Assembly: GCA_002339325.1 (NCBI GenBank)
Contig: DDKK01000015.1
Location: 28,678 to 92,677, forward strand
Reading direction: 5' to 3'
Length of the DNA stretch: 64,000 nt
Source of the DNA: Nitrospiraceae bacterium UBA2600
Lineage (GTDB): Bacteria; Nitrospirota; Thermodesulfovibrionia; Thermodesulfovibrionales; Thermodesulfovibrionaceae
The translations under genes were made by a program, and so were the position numbers. This document shows positions 18,160-27,661 of this stretch, piece after piece (the stretch's first letter is position 1; each line of letters opens with the position of its first letter). Below the pieces are notes generated by a model that was given only the letters and a program-made list of their open reading frames with translations, did no database searches and was not told the DNA's origin.

Positions 18160-20934
18160 ATGGTCTCAAAAGAAAACGAAACGAACAACTTAGATACTAC
18201 TTTTCTAATAATAAAGGGAGCCAGACAGAATAATCTAAAAAACATAGACTTAATAATTCCTCATAATAAACTAACTGTGATTACTGGAGTCTCTGGTTCG
18301 GGCAAGTCTTCCTTAGCTTTTGATACAATCTATGCAGAGGGGCAATGGCGATTTATCGAATGTATGTCGAGTTACGCAAGAGTATTCATTGAAAAGCTAC
18401 CAAGACCTCAGGTAGACCTTATCGACAATCTCAGACCCGCAATTGCCCTGGAACAGAGAAATCCTGTTAAGGGTTCTCGGGCTACAGTGGGAACTCACAC
18501 GGAGATATATGATTATCTAAGACTCATATTCTCAAAAATTGCTAAACCTGTATGTCCGAAATGTAAAAGAGAGATAAAAAAATGGAGCACCACTGAAGTC
18601 GCAGAAGAGCTCTTTAAAAAGTTTTTTGGCAAAAGAATTTTCATTATTTTTCAGTCTAATGAAAGACCTTCGAAGCTTATGAAAGAGGGATTTTCAAAAT
18701 TCATGTCAATTGATACCCTTGAAATAAAAAACTTAGAGGATTTAAAAGATAACACTGTAAATAGTATTGATGTAATTACAGACCGCCTTAAAGTGTATGA
18801 TAAAGCAAGACTCATTGACTCTTTAGAAATAGCCTTAAAAAGAGGAACACTTAAAATATTCGTTCCCGATGAAAAACTACTCATTCCCTTTTCGAAAGAA
18901 GCTCAATGCCCTATTTGTGGATTTCAGGTCAATGAACCATCGGCTCTTCTTTTCTCCTTTAATCATCCTCACGGAGCTTGCCCTCAATGCAAAGGCTTTG
19001 GCTATCTGCTTTCTTATGATGAAAATCTCATTATTCCCGACAGAGAACTCTCTTTAAAAGAGGGGGCAATTGAGATGTTTGAAAAACCTATGCTTAAATG
19101 GTGGAAAGACCAGCTAATTAAAGGGGCAAAGCTTTCTGGTATCGATGTAACCCTGCCCTACAGAGAACTGCCAGAAGAGCAAAAAGAGCTTCTTTTCACA
19201 GGAAATCAATACTTCTACGGATTGAATGATTTTTTTGAAGAACTGGAGAGAAAAAAATACAAAGTCCATGTCAGAGTTTTTCTGTCGAGAATGAGAAAAC
19301 CCTCTCTGTGCCCTAATTGTAAGGGAAAAAGGCTTAAAGAGTCTGCTTTAATCTTTAAGATAAATGGCTTTGATATTGGTGACTTAAACTTCATGACAGT
19401 TAATGAGTTGAAAAACTGGATAGAGTCGGTTCAGTTATCGGAAGAAGAATTTAAAATATCAGAGGAGCCTTTTAGACAGATAAAGATGAAACTTGATTTC
19501 TTAAAAAGAGTAGGACTCGATTACTTAACAATGGACAGACAGATTAAGACTCTTTCGGGTGGGGAGTATCAGAGAGTGAATATTGCCAACCAACTTTCCA
19601 ATAGACTTACCTCAACTCTCTACGTACTTGATGAACCAACAGTAGGACTACATCCAAGAGATACAGACAGAATAATAGATGTTTTAAAAGAACTCACCGA
19701 GTACGGCAATACCGTTGTGGTAGTAGAACACGACAGAGAGGTAATCTCCAAAGCAGACTGGATTATCGAATTAGGCCCCGGAGGTGGTAAAAATGGAGGA
19801 AATCTGGTATTTGCTGGTGATATACAAGGTCTAAAATCTATAATATCTCCAACTGCCAATTATCTAAAAAAGGATGTATCCTTTGAAATTAAAAAAAGTG
19901 CAGTAGCTTTTAAAAACTTTATTTCTCTCAAAGGAGCTAAAGGACATAACCTTAAGAATGTGAGCATAAACATACCTCTGAATGCTATTACGATTGTAAC
20001 AGGTGTCTCTGGTTCGGGTAAGAGTTCACTGATTATAGATACTCTCTATAAAGCTATAGCTAAAAGATTGGGCATTAACAATGAAGAACCTCTTTCTTTT
20101 GAAGAATTAGAAGGATTAAAAAATATAAAGGCTGTAAAGCTTGTTGACCAGTCTCCAATAGGAAAAACTCCCAAATCGATTCCGGTAACATATCTTGAAA
20201 TTTATGGAAAGATAAGGGAAATTTTTGCTTCACAGAAAGAATCAAAATTGAAAGGTTTTTCACCAGGCCATTTCTCTCTTAACAGTGCCTCTGGGCATTG
20301 CCCAAGTTGTAAAGGAGAGGGATTTATAAGAATTGAAATGTTTTTCTTTGAAGACCTCTTTCTTCCTTGCGAGGAATGTAAAGGAAGAAGATTTAGAGAA
20401 GAAGTGCTTGAAATAAAATACAAAGAAAAGAACATATATGACGTCTTGAATATGACCTTTGATGAAGCTTTTGATTTCTTTGAAGAAGAACCTTCGCTAA
20501 GAGAAAAAATAAGACTTATAAAAGAGTTGGGGCTTGGCTATCTTTTGCTCGGTCAGCCAGCAACAACCCTTTCAGGAGGAGAAGCTCAAAGACTTAAGAT
20601 ATGCGCAGAAATTTTAAACTCCCTTACTTCAAAAAGAGAATCCTCTCTAAAAGGTTTTCTATACATACTTGATGAACCGACTGTAGGGCTTCATCACGAT
20701 GACGTCCAAAATTTCATTAAGGTAATCGATAAGCTCATTGACAAATCGGCCACTGTAGTGATAATAGAGCACAATCCTGATGTAATAATTCATGCCGACT
20801 GGATAATTGATATAGGACCAGAAGGAGGACACGAAGGAGGTCGTATACTGTATGAGGGAGTTCTATATGATTTTTTAAAATTAGACCACTCCCACACCGC
20901 CCGATACTTAAGGAAATTTCTAAAATCGCAATAA
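18160..20934 (+). CDS. uvrA: Excinuclease ABC subunit A (UvrA family)
   Basis: This is the DNA-damage recognition ATPase of nucleotide excision repair, 924 residues. It has two ABC ATPase cassettes: Walker A GVSGSGKS at 43-50 and again near 614, with signatures LSGGEYQR (about 464) and LSGGEAQR. Zinc modules are CPKC, CPICG...CPQC, CPNC and CPSC...CEEC. A UvrB-binding region follows the first Walker A. Several motifs read differently from textbook UvrA (GTHTEIYDYLR for GTVTEIYDYLR; KTPKSIPVTY for RTPRSNPATY), so this could be a paralogue beside a second uvrA elsewhere. The stop overlaps that of the convergent gene by 15 bases. Confidence 0.88.
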   Translation: MVSKENETNNLDTTFLIIKGARQNNLKNIDLIIPHNKLTVITGVSGSGKSSLAFDTIYAEGQWRFIECMSSYARVFIEKLPRPQVDLIDNLRPAIALEQRNPVKGSRATVGTHTEIYDYLRLIFSKIAKPVCPKCKREIKKWSTTEVAEELFKKFFGKRIFIIFQSNERPSKLMKEGFSKFMSIDTLEIKNLEDLKDNTVNSIDVITDRLKVYDKARLIDSLEIALKRGTLKIFVPDEKLLIPFSKEAQCPICGFQVNEPSALLFSFNHPHGACPQCKGFGYLLSYDENLIIPDRELSLKEGAIEMFEKPMLKWWKDQLIKGAKLSGIDVTLPYRELPEEQKELLFTGNQYFYGLNDFFEELERKKYKVHVRVFLSRMRKPSLCPNCKGKRLKESALIFKINGFDIGDLNFMTVNELKNWIESVQLSEEEFKISEEPFRQIKMKLDFLKRVGLDYLTMDRQIKTLSGGEYQRVNIANQLSNRLTSTLYVLDEPTVGLHPRDTDRIIDVLKELTEYGNTVVVVEHDREVISKADWIIELGPGGGKNGGNLVFAGDIQGLKSIISPTANYLKKDVSFEIKKSAVAFKNFISLKGAKGHNLKNVSINIPLNAITIVTGVSGSGKSSLIIDTLYKAIAKRLGINNEEPLSFEELEGLKNIKAVKLVDQSPIGKTPKSIPVTYLEIYGKIREIFASQKESKLKGFSPGHFSLNSASGHCPSCKGEGFIRIEMFFFEDLFLPCEECKGRRFREEVLEIKYKEKNIYDVLNMTFDEAFDFFEEEPSLREKIRLIKELGLGYLLLGQPATTLSGGEAQRLKICAEILNSLTSKRESSLKGFLYILDEPTVGLHHDDVQNFIKVIDKLIDKSATVVIIEHNPDVIIHADWIIDIGPEGGHEGGRILYEGVLYDFLKLDHSHTARYLRKFLKSQ

Positions 20935-22038
20935 AGCACCTATACCACTATTTTCAATAAGCAAATTTCTATCACTTTCATTTTTTATCACTTCAACGGA
21001 TACTCCATTTTGAAGAGCCATCTCCATGACCCTCTCTATGAGATTTTGCCCTTTCATTAATTTTCCTCTACAGGAAAGACAAACTTCTATTTCCTGATGA
21101 GTAGCGAAACCGCAAGATGGACAGATACTACCTTCAATTTTATAATCTTTAGGCAATATTAATTTACTCACTCTCTTTTCTCTCAAGTACTTCAATACAT
21201 CGTCTATACCAGTAACAGCGTTTTCATTTTTGCTTGCCCGAGTAAGCAACTCTGAAAGAATTCTGCTTTCCTTTGCTCTTTCGTAATCCTCTATGATAGG
21301 CATTAATTTCATAAGAATTTCCTCGGAAGAAGCATGTTTTTCTATGAATGTTCTCCCTACAATTTTCTGTTTTATGCTCTCCGGAAGAATTTTCATTAAT
21401 TCATAAATAGCCTCATCTGGTCCAGCTAAAATAAGATTTCTGATTTCCCGGTCCTTTAAAAATTCTCCAAACTTCTCAATAACTTCTTTTAGATGCATCT
21501 GTATGTGGTGTTCAATATGCCTTTCAAATCTCTTTTCTGCAAGAGCAAACCACCCACCCTTCTTGTGCTTACCGGGAACATGGTCATGCTCAACCATACC
21601 GTATTCTTCAATTTCCCCTAAAAATACCAAGAATACTCTGGCGGAACGTTTATCTACAAGAAGCACTCCATATTTTTGATAATTACTGAGAACATCAATC
21701 AATGGATTAGTATAAGGAGTGTTATCAACTATTAATTCATCTTTTAGTTCTACATTTAAATCATATCTCCGCCATAGTCCCTTTTTAATACAGCTATAAA
21801 GAACGAGAAATTTCTTGAAAGATTCCCTTTCTCCCTGTAAGAATCTCTCTATTTTTTCTATGTCCTCTTTAACCTGGGAAGCCTTCTTTTCATCTAAAGC
21901 TTTTACGAGATTTTTAAATTTTGATATATAACCACTTCTTTTTCTGTCTTGAGGTGATACGCTAAGAAAAAGACTTACCACTAATTCTCCTTCTGATTTA
22001 AAATTTTCTAAGACTTCTAATTCTTCTCTATCAAGCAT
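20920..22038 (-). CDS. Bacterial archaeo-eukaryotic release factor (eRF1)-like protein
   Basis: This 372-residue protein resembles the bacterial families related to eRF1 (baeRF, family-10 style). The resemblance lies in the KKGGWFALAEKRFERHIEHH segment, the central domain that follows, and a C-terminal zinc ribbon (CPSCG...CLSC). These families are predicted to rescue or recycle stalled ribosomes, but this has been little tested. ATG at 22038 is preferred over an earlier GTG because GGAGG lies 8 bases upstream. It overlaps the permease gene by 8 bases at the end of a six-gene operon. The assignment rests on motif memory and is moderate. Confidence 0.65.
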   Translation of the reverse strand: MLDREELEVLENFKSEGELVVSLFLSVSPQDRKRSGYISKFKNLVKALDEKKASQVKEDIEKIERFLQGERESFKKFLVLYSCIKKGLWRRYDLNVELKDELIVDNTPYTNPLIDVLSNYQKYGVLLVDKRSARVFLVFLGEIEEYGMVEHDHVPGKHKKGGWFALAEKRFERHIEHHIQMHLKEVIEKFGEFLKDREIRNLILAGPDEAIYELMKILPESIKQKIVGRTFIEKHASSEEILMKLMPIIEDYERAKESRILSELLTRASKNENAVTGIDDVLKYLREKRVSKLILPKDYKIEGSICPSCGFATHQEIEVCLSCRGKLMKGQNLIERVMEMALQNGVSVEVIKNESDRNLLIENSGIGALLRF

Positions 22039-23104
22039 GTTCTCCACCTCCTACAAAATTCTTTAAAATTTCGAGAAAAGATACGAAAAGACTGAAAATT
22101 AGCGGCCCGATTATGAAACCTATGAGACCGAATGCCTTAATACCGCCCAGCACGGAAAGAAAGATAAAAATCAACGGTAGATTTACCTTTCCTTTAATTA
22201 TTATAGGCTTTAGGACATTATCAATAGAACTGATTACCAAAGCTCCAACTACTACCAGCACTATACCTTTTATTATATAACCCTTAGCAAATAGATAAAT
22301 CGCCGCAGGCCCCCATACAGCAAAAGCTCCCAGTACAGGAATGAATGAAGCAATTGCTGTAGCAAAGCCCCAAAGAGTTGCAGAGGGGATGTTTAGAAAG
22401 TAGAAAGTAATGCCTAAAATTGTTCCCTGAATTATTGCAATTAATATACCTCCGTAAAAAGTAGTATAAATTATGTTTTTTACTTGATTTCTTATGGAAA
22501 CCTTATCAGCTTCGGCAAAAGGTAAAAACTCTATGATTTTTCTCACAAAATGGTCTCCATCTTTGATAAAGAAAAAGGCTATAAAAAAGGTAAGAACAAT
22601 ATTTATACCTGAAGTTACGACATCTCCAAAACCATGGGCTATTCTAACTGCAATTGATTTCATAATAGTTGCTATCTCATCCTTTATGAGATTTTCAAGA
22701 GACTTTACATCTCCTCCTGTAATAAAACTAAGTCTTTCGATAATCTTTGCTAAAAATGGATTTGTAGTTATCTGGTTAATCAGTTCGGGCAAGTTTACTT
22801 TTCTTATGAGCTCACCTGCTTCAAGAATTATCTGATAGGATATGAAAACAAAGGGGAATAGAAAGAGGACAATCACTAAAATTATGGTAATGAAAGCAGA
22901 AACACCACGGTATTTAAAGTATCTTTGAGCAAAATCAAAAATTGGATGAAATACAAGAGCTATAACAATAGCCCAACCACAGGCTGCAAAAAAGTACTTA
23001 AGAATCTGATAGTTTAAATATCCCAAAAGGCCTATTAAAAAAAGCAGAATCCAGATATAAAAATTTCTCTCTAAGGAAATTTTGTATTTTTTTGTAGAAC
23101 TCAT
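22031..23104 (-). CDS. AI-2E family (PerM-type) membrane transporter
   Basis: This is a polytopic inner-membrane protein of 357 residues with about seven or eight hydrophobic segments, including IWILLFLIGLLGYLNYQIL near the N-terminus and a glycine-rich pair of helices near the C-terminus (GFIIGPLIFSLFVSFLEIL). Length and layout match the AI-2E/PerM exporter family, whose members move small molecules or Na+/H+; the substrate is not predictable here. It begins 3 bases after the amidotransferase stop and overlaps the eRF1-like gene. Confidence 0.88.
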   Translation of the reverse strand: MSSTKKYKISLERNFYIWILLFLIGLLGYLNYQILKYFFAACGWAIVIALVFHPIFDFAQRYFKYRGVSAFITIILVIVLFLFPFVFISYQIILEAGELIRKVNLPELINQITTNPFLAKIIERLSFITGGDVKSLENLIKDEIATIMKSIAVRIAHGFGDVVTSGINIVLTFFIAFFFIKDGDHFVRKIIEFLPFAEADKVSIRNQVKNIIYTTFYGGILIAIIQGTILGITFYFLNIPSATLWGFATAIASFIPVLGAFAVWGPAAIYLFAKGYIIKGIVLVVVGALVISSIDNVLKPIIIKGKVNLPLIFIFLSVLGGIKAFGLIGFIIGPLIFSLFVSFLEILKNFVGGGEHA

Positions 23105-23107
23105 AAT

Positions 23108-23749
23108 CTATTGTATACTTTTTGAAAAAATTTGCCAAAGACTCTCTGACGCATCTCCATTGTCTCTCTCGGGATGCCACTGAACTCCTACAAAGAACGG
23201 ATGTTCCTTGAGATAGATGCCTTCTATAAAACCATCCTCGGCTTTGCAAAACACTTCAAGTCCTTCGCCGAGCTTTTTTATTGCCTGATGATGCGAGCTG
23301 TTCACAAGGTATTCGCCTTTTTTTATTGGAAAATCAAGTAACATAGACACTCTGTGAGTTCCATCTTTATGATTAAGAGGACTTTGAATATCTTGAATAA
23401 GCGAACCGCCAAAGTAAATATTAATAAGCTGCATGCCGTAACATATGCCAAGTAAAGGTTTTCGGGTAGGCAAAAAGGCTTTTATCAATTCAAATTCAGC
23501 CTCTACTCTCTCTCGAGGAACAATACTTCTACATGCCGTATTCTTCTCTCCATAAAAAGATGGGTGTATATCGCCACCGCCCGAAATTATTAGAGCTGAG
23601 AGTTTATCTACTATGAAATCTCTAAAAACTAACATTTCAGGCGTGATAATAACGGGCATAAATCCAAAGCTTACAATCTTTTTGATGTAATCTTTATTTA
23701 AAAAATATCTCTTTTCATCTATACTACAAGCAATACCAATCGTTTTCAT
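23108..23749 (-). CDS. Peptidase C26 / gamma-glutamyl hydrolase-type class I amidotransferase
   Basis: This is a 213-residue glutamine amidotransferase-fold hydrolase of the PuuD/C26 type, which cleaves gamma-glutamyl amide bonds. The nucleophile elbow is GICYGMQ and the catalytic His is in VQWHPERD. The start overlaps the D-aminoacylase gene by 4 bases. With the AMIN-amidase and D-aminoacylase in the same operon, it may act in recycling cell-wall peptides or gamma-glutamyl compounds; that link is inference. Confidence 0.88.
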   Translation of the reverse strand: MKTIGIACSIDEKRYFLNKDYIKKIVSFGFMPVIITPEMLVFRDFIVDKLSALIISGGGDIHPSFYGEKNTACRSIVPRERVEAEFELIKAFLPTRKPLLGICYGMQLINIYFGGSLIQDIQSPLNHKDGTHRVSMLLDFPIKKGEYLVNSSHHQAIKKLGEGLEVFCKAEDGFIEGIYLKEHPFFVGVQWHPERDNGDASESLWQIFSKSIQ

Positions 23750-25299
23750 AACAATACCTCTCCGTTTCTATTTCCATTAAAAACTCCTTCTTCCACAGAT
23801 ATTTTTCCATTCACCAGGACATACTTGATTCCTTTGGATATATTAAAAGGCTCCTGAAAAGTCGCTCTGTCCTCAAGTTCTGAAGGGTCGAACAGAACAA
23901 TATCAGCAAAATAGCCCTCTTTAATAACTCCTCTTTTGTTTATCTTAAAAGTTCTCGCAGGAAGTAGAGTTATCTTCTTTATCGCTTCTTCAAGGCTAAT
24001 GAGATTTTTCTCTAAAACATACCTCCTTAAAAATCGAGGGAAGCTACCAAAACCTCTGGGATGTGGTTTTCCATGAGCAGTGATACCTCTACTGCATCTT
24101 GCAGAACTGTCTGTGCCAATCATAACATAGGGCTTAGATAGAATTCTTTCCAAATTTTCCTCGCTCATGCCAAAGTATATAGCTCCTACCTGAAGACTGG
24201 AACGAATTAGAAGGTCAGATATGAAATCAGAGGCATTTTCAATATCTGTAATTTCTCCAATCCTCTTTCCCTCGAACATTTTATCTCCTTCAAATAAAAC
24301 ATCCGATATGAGCAGTCTTTCCAGAAAACCCCTGCCTCTTGTCTGTAGATACTTCTTAATCTTTCTGCGCGTGTCTCTAAGTTTAAGCCTTCCTATTATC
24401 TCCTCTCTGTTTCCCTCTAAAATCCAAGAAGGCAGAAATGCATCTAAGTCCGTTGCCGAGGCTGTATAAGGATATCTATCAGCAGTCACTCTCATTCCCT
24501 CTTCTTTAGCTGACTCTATCATAGTAAGCACCGCATCAATCTTCCACCAGTTTTCACTTCCAGATGTTTTTAGATGTGATATGTGGATAGGCACACCAGC
24601 TCTTTTTCCTATCTCTATTGCTTCCTCTATGGCAGAAAGAAGCTTCTCACCTTCACTTCTTATATGAGTAGCATAAATCCCACCAAAAGTGCGAACAACT
24701 TTGTTAAGCTCTACAAGCTCATCCTTATCAGCAAAAATTCCTGGTGGGTATATCAAGCCTGTTGATAATCCTCTTATTTTATGTGAAAATTGTTTCTTTA
24801 GGAGCTTTTTCATCTGGGACAATTGCCTTTTGTCCGCTTTAAGATTTTTATAACCTACAACAGCGCCTCTTATATTTCCATGTCCACATAGAAATGTAAG
24901 ATTTATGGAGGCTTTATTTTCCTTAAGTAGCTGAATGTAATCTTGAAGTGTTGTCCATCCTTTAAGACCAAAAGACGAAAGTTCAAGAACCCGCCTTTCA
25001 AAAACCTCTCCAATAAGAGGGAAAGCTGAAATTCCACAGTTTCCGTTTATTTCCGTAGTTATGCCCTGTGTAATCTTACCTTCTGCCCGAGCATCCGCAA
25101 GAATGGTAAAGTCCGAATGAGAATGAGTATCGATAAAACCAGGAGTTAGAACAAGATTATCTGCTTTAATAATCCTACTGGCTGAAAAACTCTCTTTGCC
25201 AATATAGACTATTTTGCTGTCTTTAACTCCAACATTAGCTTTTAGGGGACTCTTACCTGTGCCGTCAAAAATAAGGGCGTTTTTTATTAATATATCCAT
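23746..25299 (-). CDS. N-acyl-D-amino-acid deacylase (D-aminoacylase) family amidohydrolase
   Basis: This is a zinc amidohydrolase of 517 residues. The metal-binding THSHSDF (His59, His61) follows LTPGFID, and NGNCGIS supplies the Cys typical of D-aminoacylases. Later metal ligands lie in THIRSEG and HISHLKTSG, with MIGTDSS near the C-terminus. It would hydrolyse N-acylated D-amino acids, but related proteins act on other cyclic or acyl amides. It abuts the amidase gene without a gap and overlaps the amidotransferase, which suggests a shared role in D-amino-acid or murein-peptide turnover. Confidence 0.9.
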   Translation of the reverse strand: MDILIKNALIFDGTGKSPLKANVGVKDSKIVYIGKESFSASRIIKADNLVLTPGFIDTHSHSDFTILADARAEGKITQGITTEINGNCGISAFPLIGEVFERRVLELSSFGLKGWTTLQDYIQLLKENKASINLTFLCGHGNIRGAVVGYKNLKADKRQLSQMKKLLKKQFSHKIRGLSTGLIYPPGIFADKDELVELNKVVRTFGGIYATHIRSEGEKLLSAIEEAIEIGKRAGVPIHISHLKTSGSENWWKIDAVLTMIESAKEEGMRVTADRYPYTASATDLDAFLPSWILEGNREEIIGRLKLRDTRRKIKKYLQTRGRGFLERLLISDVLFEGDKMFEGKRIGEITDIENASDFISDLLIRSSLQVGAIYFGMSEENLERILSKPYVMIGTDSSARCSRGITAHGKPHPRGFGSFPRFLRRYVLEKNLISLEEAIKKITLLPARTFKINKRGVIKEGYFADIVLFDPSELEDRATFQEPFNISKGIKYVLVNGKISVEEGVFNGNRNGEVLL

Positions 25300-26514
25300 T
25301 TAAAGTTTGCTGGATTTTTCTTTTTTAACTTTGCTTTTTCCGAGGTCTGTTCTTTTTAAAAACTTATTGGTATACTTCACATTTTTAATATTTTCTGCCT
25401 TTGAAAAGTAGTTATCTATACCCTCTACAATAGAAGCTGCAATTTTTGCTCTGTATGAGTCATTTGTAAGAAGTTTTTCTTCTTCGGGATTGCTTATGTA
25501 GGAGATTTCTAACAAACAGGAGGGCATCTGAGCTCCTACAAGAACATAAAATAATGCCTGTTTTACGCCATTGTCATTTCTTGAAAAAGAGCTCTTAAGG
25601 TTTCTTGTAAGAGAGTTGTGAATATAACCCGCAAGTTTTACCGAGTCGTCTCTTTTAGCCTCCCTTTCCAGAGAAGCCAGCATGAAACCAAGCTCTCCCT
25701 TCATCTGCCTCATCTTTGCTACAGAAATAGAGTTTTCCCTTGCAGCAACCCTTATTGCCTCTTCATCGTCCGTCCAGTTAAGAAGATATGTTTCTATGCC
25801 TTTTGCAAACGAATTAGAAGCAGCATTAGTATGAATTGATATGAAAAGGTCTGCCTTTACTCTGTTGGCTAACTCTGTGCGTTCATTTAAAGGTATATAC
25901 ACATCCTTATCTCGTGTTAAAATTATCTCGTATTTTGAACTCTCTCGCATTAAATCTCTAACTTTAAGAGCCACGTCCAGAACTACGTCCTTCTCCATGA
26001 GACCATTATGACCGATAGCACCTGGGTCTTTTCCGCCATGTCCCGGATCAATTACAATCTTCCTCTTAAACGTGGGGGATTTAGAACTTCTTACAATCTC
26101 TTTTTCAGGAGACGTGTTACTGCCCTTTGTATCCTTATATATGTCAATTACTAATCGGAAAGGGTCTTCAAGTTGAATTAATTTAAACTCATATTCAGAA
26201 CTGAGTAGGTCAAAGACAACCCTTACTGTGTTTGAATCGAACTGACCCACTCTTATTCTGTTTACTATCGATTTGGATGTTAAAAATTCTCTTTTAACCT
26301 CTCTGCTTAGAATGGTGTTCTTGAAATCAAAAAACAATCTCTCTGGATTTTTAAGCTGTCCCTTTGAAAATTCTAATTGTCCACTACTTTCAATTACTAC
26401 TCTAAGCCCATGAGCTGTTTCATAATATCTTATATCTGTTATCTGATATTTTTCCTCCGCAAAAACCGCTCCTAACGAACAACATAAGAGAAAAAATATT
26501 AAAAATTTAAACAT
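25300..26514 (-). CDS. amiC: N-acetylmuramoyl-L-alanine amidase with AMIN domain, exported
   Basis: This zinc amidase cuts the bond between MurNAc and the stem peptide during cell separation. It has 404 residues: signal peptide 1-19 (cleavage after VFA), an AMIN targeting domain at about 22-130, and an Amidase_3 domain from about 150. The domain opens with VIDPGHGGKDPG (His159) and EKD (Glu174), with a further ligand in ISIHTNAAS and a late catalytic Glu in CLLEISYISN. It follows the NifU-like gene by 4 bases and adjoins the deacylase. The symbol is by resemblance to AmiC-type proteins. Confidence 0.92.
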   Translation of the reverse strand: MFKFLIFFLLCCSLGAVFAEEKYQITDIRYYETAHGLRVVIESSGQLEFSKGQLKNPERLFFDFKNTILSREVKREFLTSKSIVNRIRVGQFDSNTVRVVFDLLSSEYEFKLIQLEDPFRLVIDIYKDTKGSNTSPEKEIVRSSKSPTFKRKIVIDPGHGGKDPGAIGHNGLMEKDVVLDVALKVRDLMRESSKYEIILTRDKDVYIPLNERTELANRVKADLFISIHTNAASNSFAKGIETYLLNWTDDEEAIRVAARENSISVAKMRQMKGELGFMLASLEREAKRDDSVKLAGYIHNSLTRNLKSSFSRNDNGVKQALFYVLVGAQMPSCLLEISYISNPEEEKLLTNDSYRAKIAASIVEGIDNYFSKAENIKNVKYTNKFLKRTDLGKSKVKKEKSSKL

Positions 26515-26518
26515 TACC

Positions 26519-26743
26519 TTAAACGGCTACTACTTCTTTAACTTCCGGAATCTCACTTTTTAAAGTTTTCTCAACCCAGTTTTTAAGAGTTAGAGTTGCC
26601 ATAGGACAGGTTCCACAGGCTCCTTTTAGTTTCACATAAATTACATTGTCCTTAATATCAACAAGGTCAATATTACCACCGTCAGCCATAAGTCCTACCC
26701 TTATTTTTCCTAAAACCTGCTCAACTCTTGCTCTGTCAATCAT
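26519..26743 (-). CDS. NifU C-terminal-domain iron-sulfur scaffold
   Basis: This is a 74-residue protein made only of the NifU C-terminal (Nfu) domain, which carries Fe-S clusters to apoproteins. The cluster motif CGTC (Cys43, Cys46) lies in LKGACGTCPMATLTLK. It is a stand-alone scaffold, which suits a cell rich in ferredoxin-type proteins. GGAGG precedes the ATG. It is the first gene of the operon ending at the eRF1-like gene; a TATAAT lies about 50 bases upstream. Confidence 0.93.
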   Translation of the reverse strand: MIDRARVEQVLGKIRVGLMADGGNIDLVDIKDNVIYVKLKGACGTCPMATLTLKNWVEKTLKSEIPEVKEVVAV

Positions 26744-26795
26744 ATTACCTCCTTCTTTTTAATTAGCATTGCGATAGCCCAGCTAACTTTAATAA

Positions 26796-26801
26796 ATTAT
26801 A
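26796..26801 (-). promoter_or_regulatory. Candidate -10 box upstream of the nfu-amidase operon
   Basis: TATAAT on the minus strand lies about 50 bases before the NifU-like ATG. No convincing -35 is seen, so this is weak. Confidence 0.35.
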
Positions 26802-26837
26802 CATCATTCTTTAACCAATTTTCTCTGATATTGTCAT

Positions 26838-27248
26838 TTAGATATCAAAAATAATCTCTGCTATCCATCGAGATTCTTGTTTTCTGACAACGAGATTGTG
26901 ATAAGTAGCTGCTTTTATAAGAAGTTTTCTATCATGCTTATCAGCATTGAATTGTTCACCTGAAACCTTTGCAATCAGTGAATTTCCAATAATTTTTACG
27001 TTTACATTTCTACCAATGAAACCTTGAGTATCGAAAATATAAATAAGTTCATTTAAAAAACATACCAAAAGATTTTCAATGTTATCTTCACTTATTGAAA
27101 TATCAATCTCTTTCTTACTCTCAATTTTATCTAAGTCTGTAATTAGACTATATAGTCCCAACGCAGCATTACTAAAACATTCTTCAAGGCTATCTCCCTC
27201 TGCTCTTATACCTATGTCTCCAGATACATCAATTATTGCGTAACTCAT
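26838..27248 (-). CDS. Archease-family protein
   Basis: This is a 136-residue archease-like protein. Archease activates the RNA ligase RtcB. The family pattern is seen in the N-terminal GDIGIRAEGDSLEECFSNAA, in the LLVCFLNELIYIFDTQG helix, and in the C-terminal KAATYHNLVV segment. The metal-site acidic residues are kept (Asp in SGDIG; Asp in the AEIIFDI tail). No rtcB is in the window. It overlaps the HEAT-repeat gene by 4 bases and ends the mqn operon. Its neighbours (MNT, HEPN, HEAT) suggest an RNA-related role, which is inference. Confidence 0.8.
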   Translation of the reverse strand: MSYAIIDVSGDIGIRAEGDSLEECFSNAALGLYSLITDLDKIESKKEIDISISEDNIENLLVCFLNELIYIFDTQGFIGRNVNVKIIGNSLIAKVSGEQFNADKHDRKLLIKAATYHNLVVRKQESRWIAEIIFDI

Positions 27249-27661
27249 TGAAGCTTTTTTAATGCATCTTCAATAAATTCTCTTATCTGAGGGTCTTTCT
27301 CCTGATTAAGAGCTTCAATTAAAGCTGCCTTTGCCGAGTAATCTGCTATTATTTCGAGAGCATAGACTGCATCACCTCGAATATTTTTATCCGGAGATTT
27401 AAGAAGCTCAATTAGTGAAGGAACTATCGTCTTCAATAAGTCTTCATTTTTCTGTTTTAGCTCCTCAATAATTGCAAAAGCTCCAACTTTAAGTCTTAAC
27501 CTCTCATCAGAAAGCATTTTTGGTATTAGAAGAAGTTGCTGAGGCTCATGTTCAAAAAAAGTGATAATGCTTTCAAGATAACCGTTGTTAAGATAGTCAA
27601 ACAACAGCTGCTCAAAGGCTTCACCTTCCCAATTACTAAAACCTTTACCATTGTTACTCAT
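27245..27661 (-). CDS. HEAT-repeat protein, small
   Basis: This 138-residue protein has alpha-helical HEAT-like repeats, seen in LIELLKSPDKNIRGDAVYAL and the following ALIEALNQEKDPQIREFIED unit. Such repeats serve as binding surfaces; no catalytic motif is visible. It overlaps the HEPN gene and the archease gene by 4 bases each, so all three are translationally coupled. The partner protein is unknown. Confidence 0.75.
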   Translation of the reverse strand: MSNNGKGFSNWEGEAFEQLLFDYLNNGYLESIITFFEHEPQQLLLIPKMLSDERLRLKVGAFAIIEELKQKNEDLLKTIVPSLIELLKSPDKNIRGDAVYALEIIADYSAKAALIEALNQEKDPQIREFIEDALKKLQ

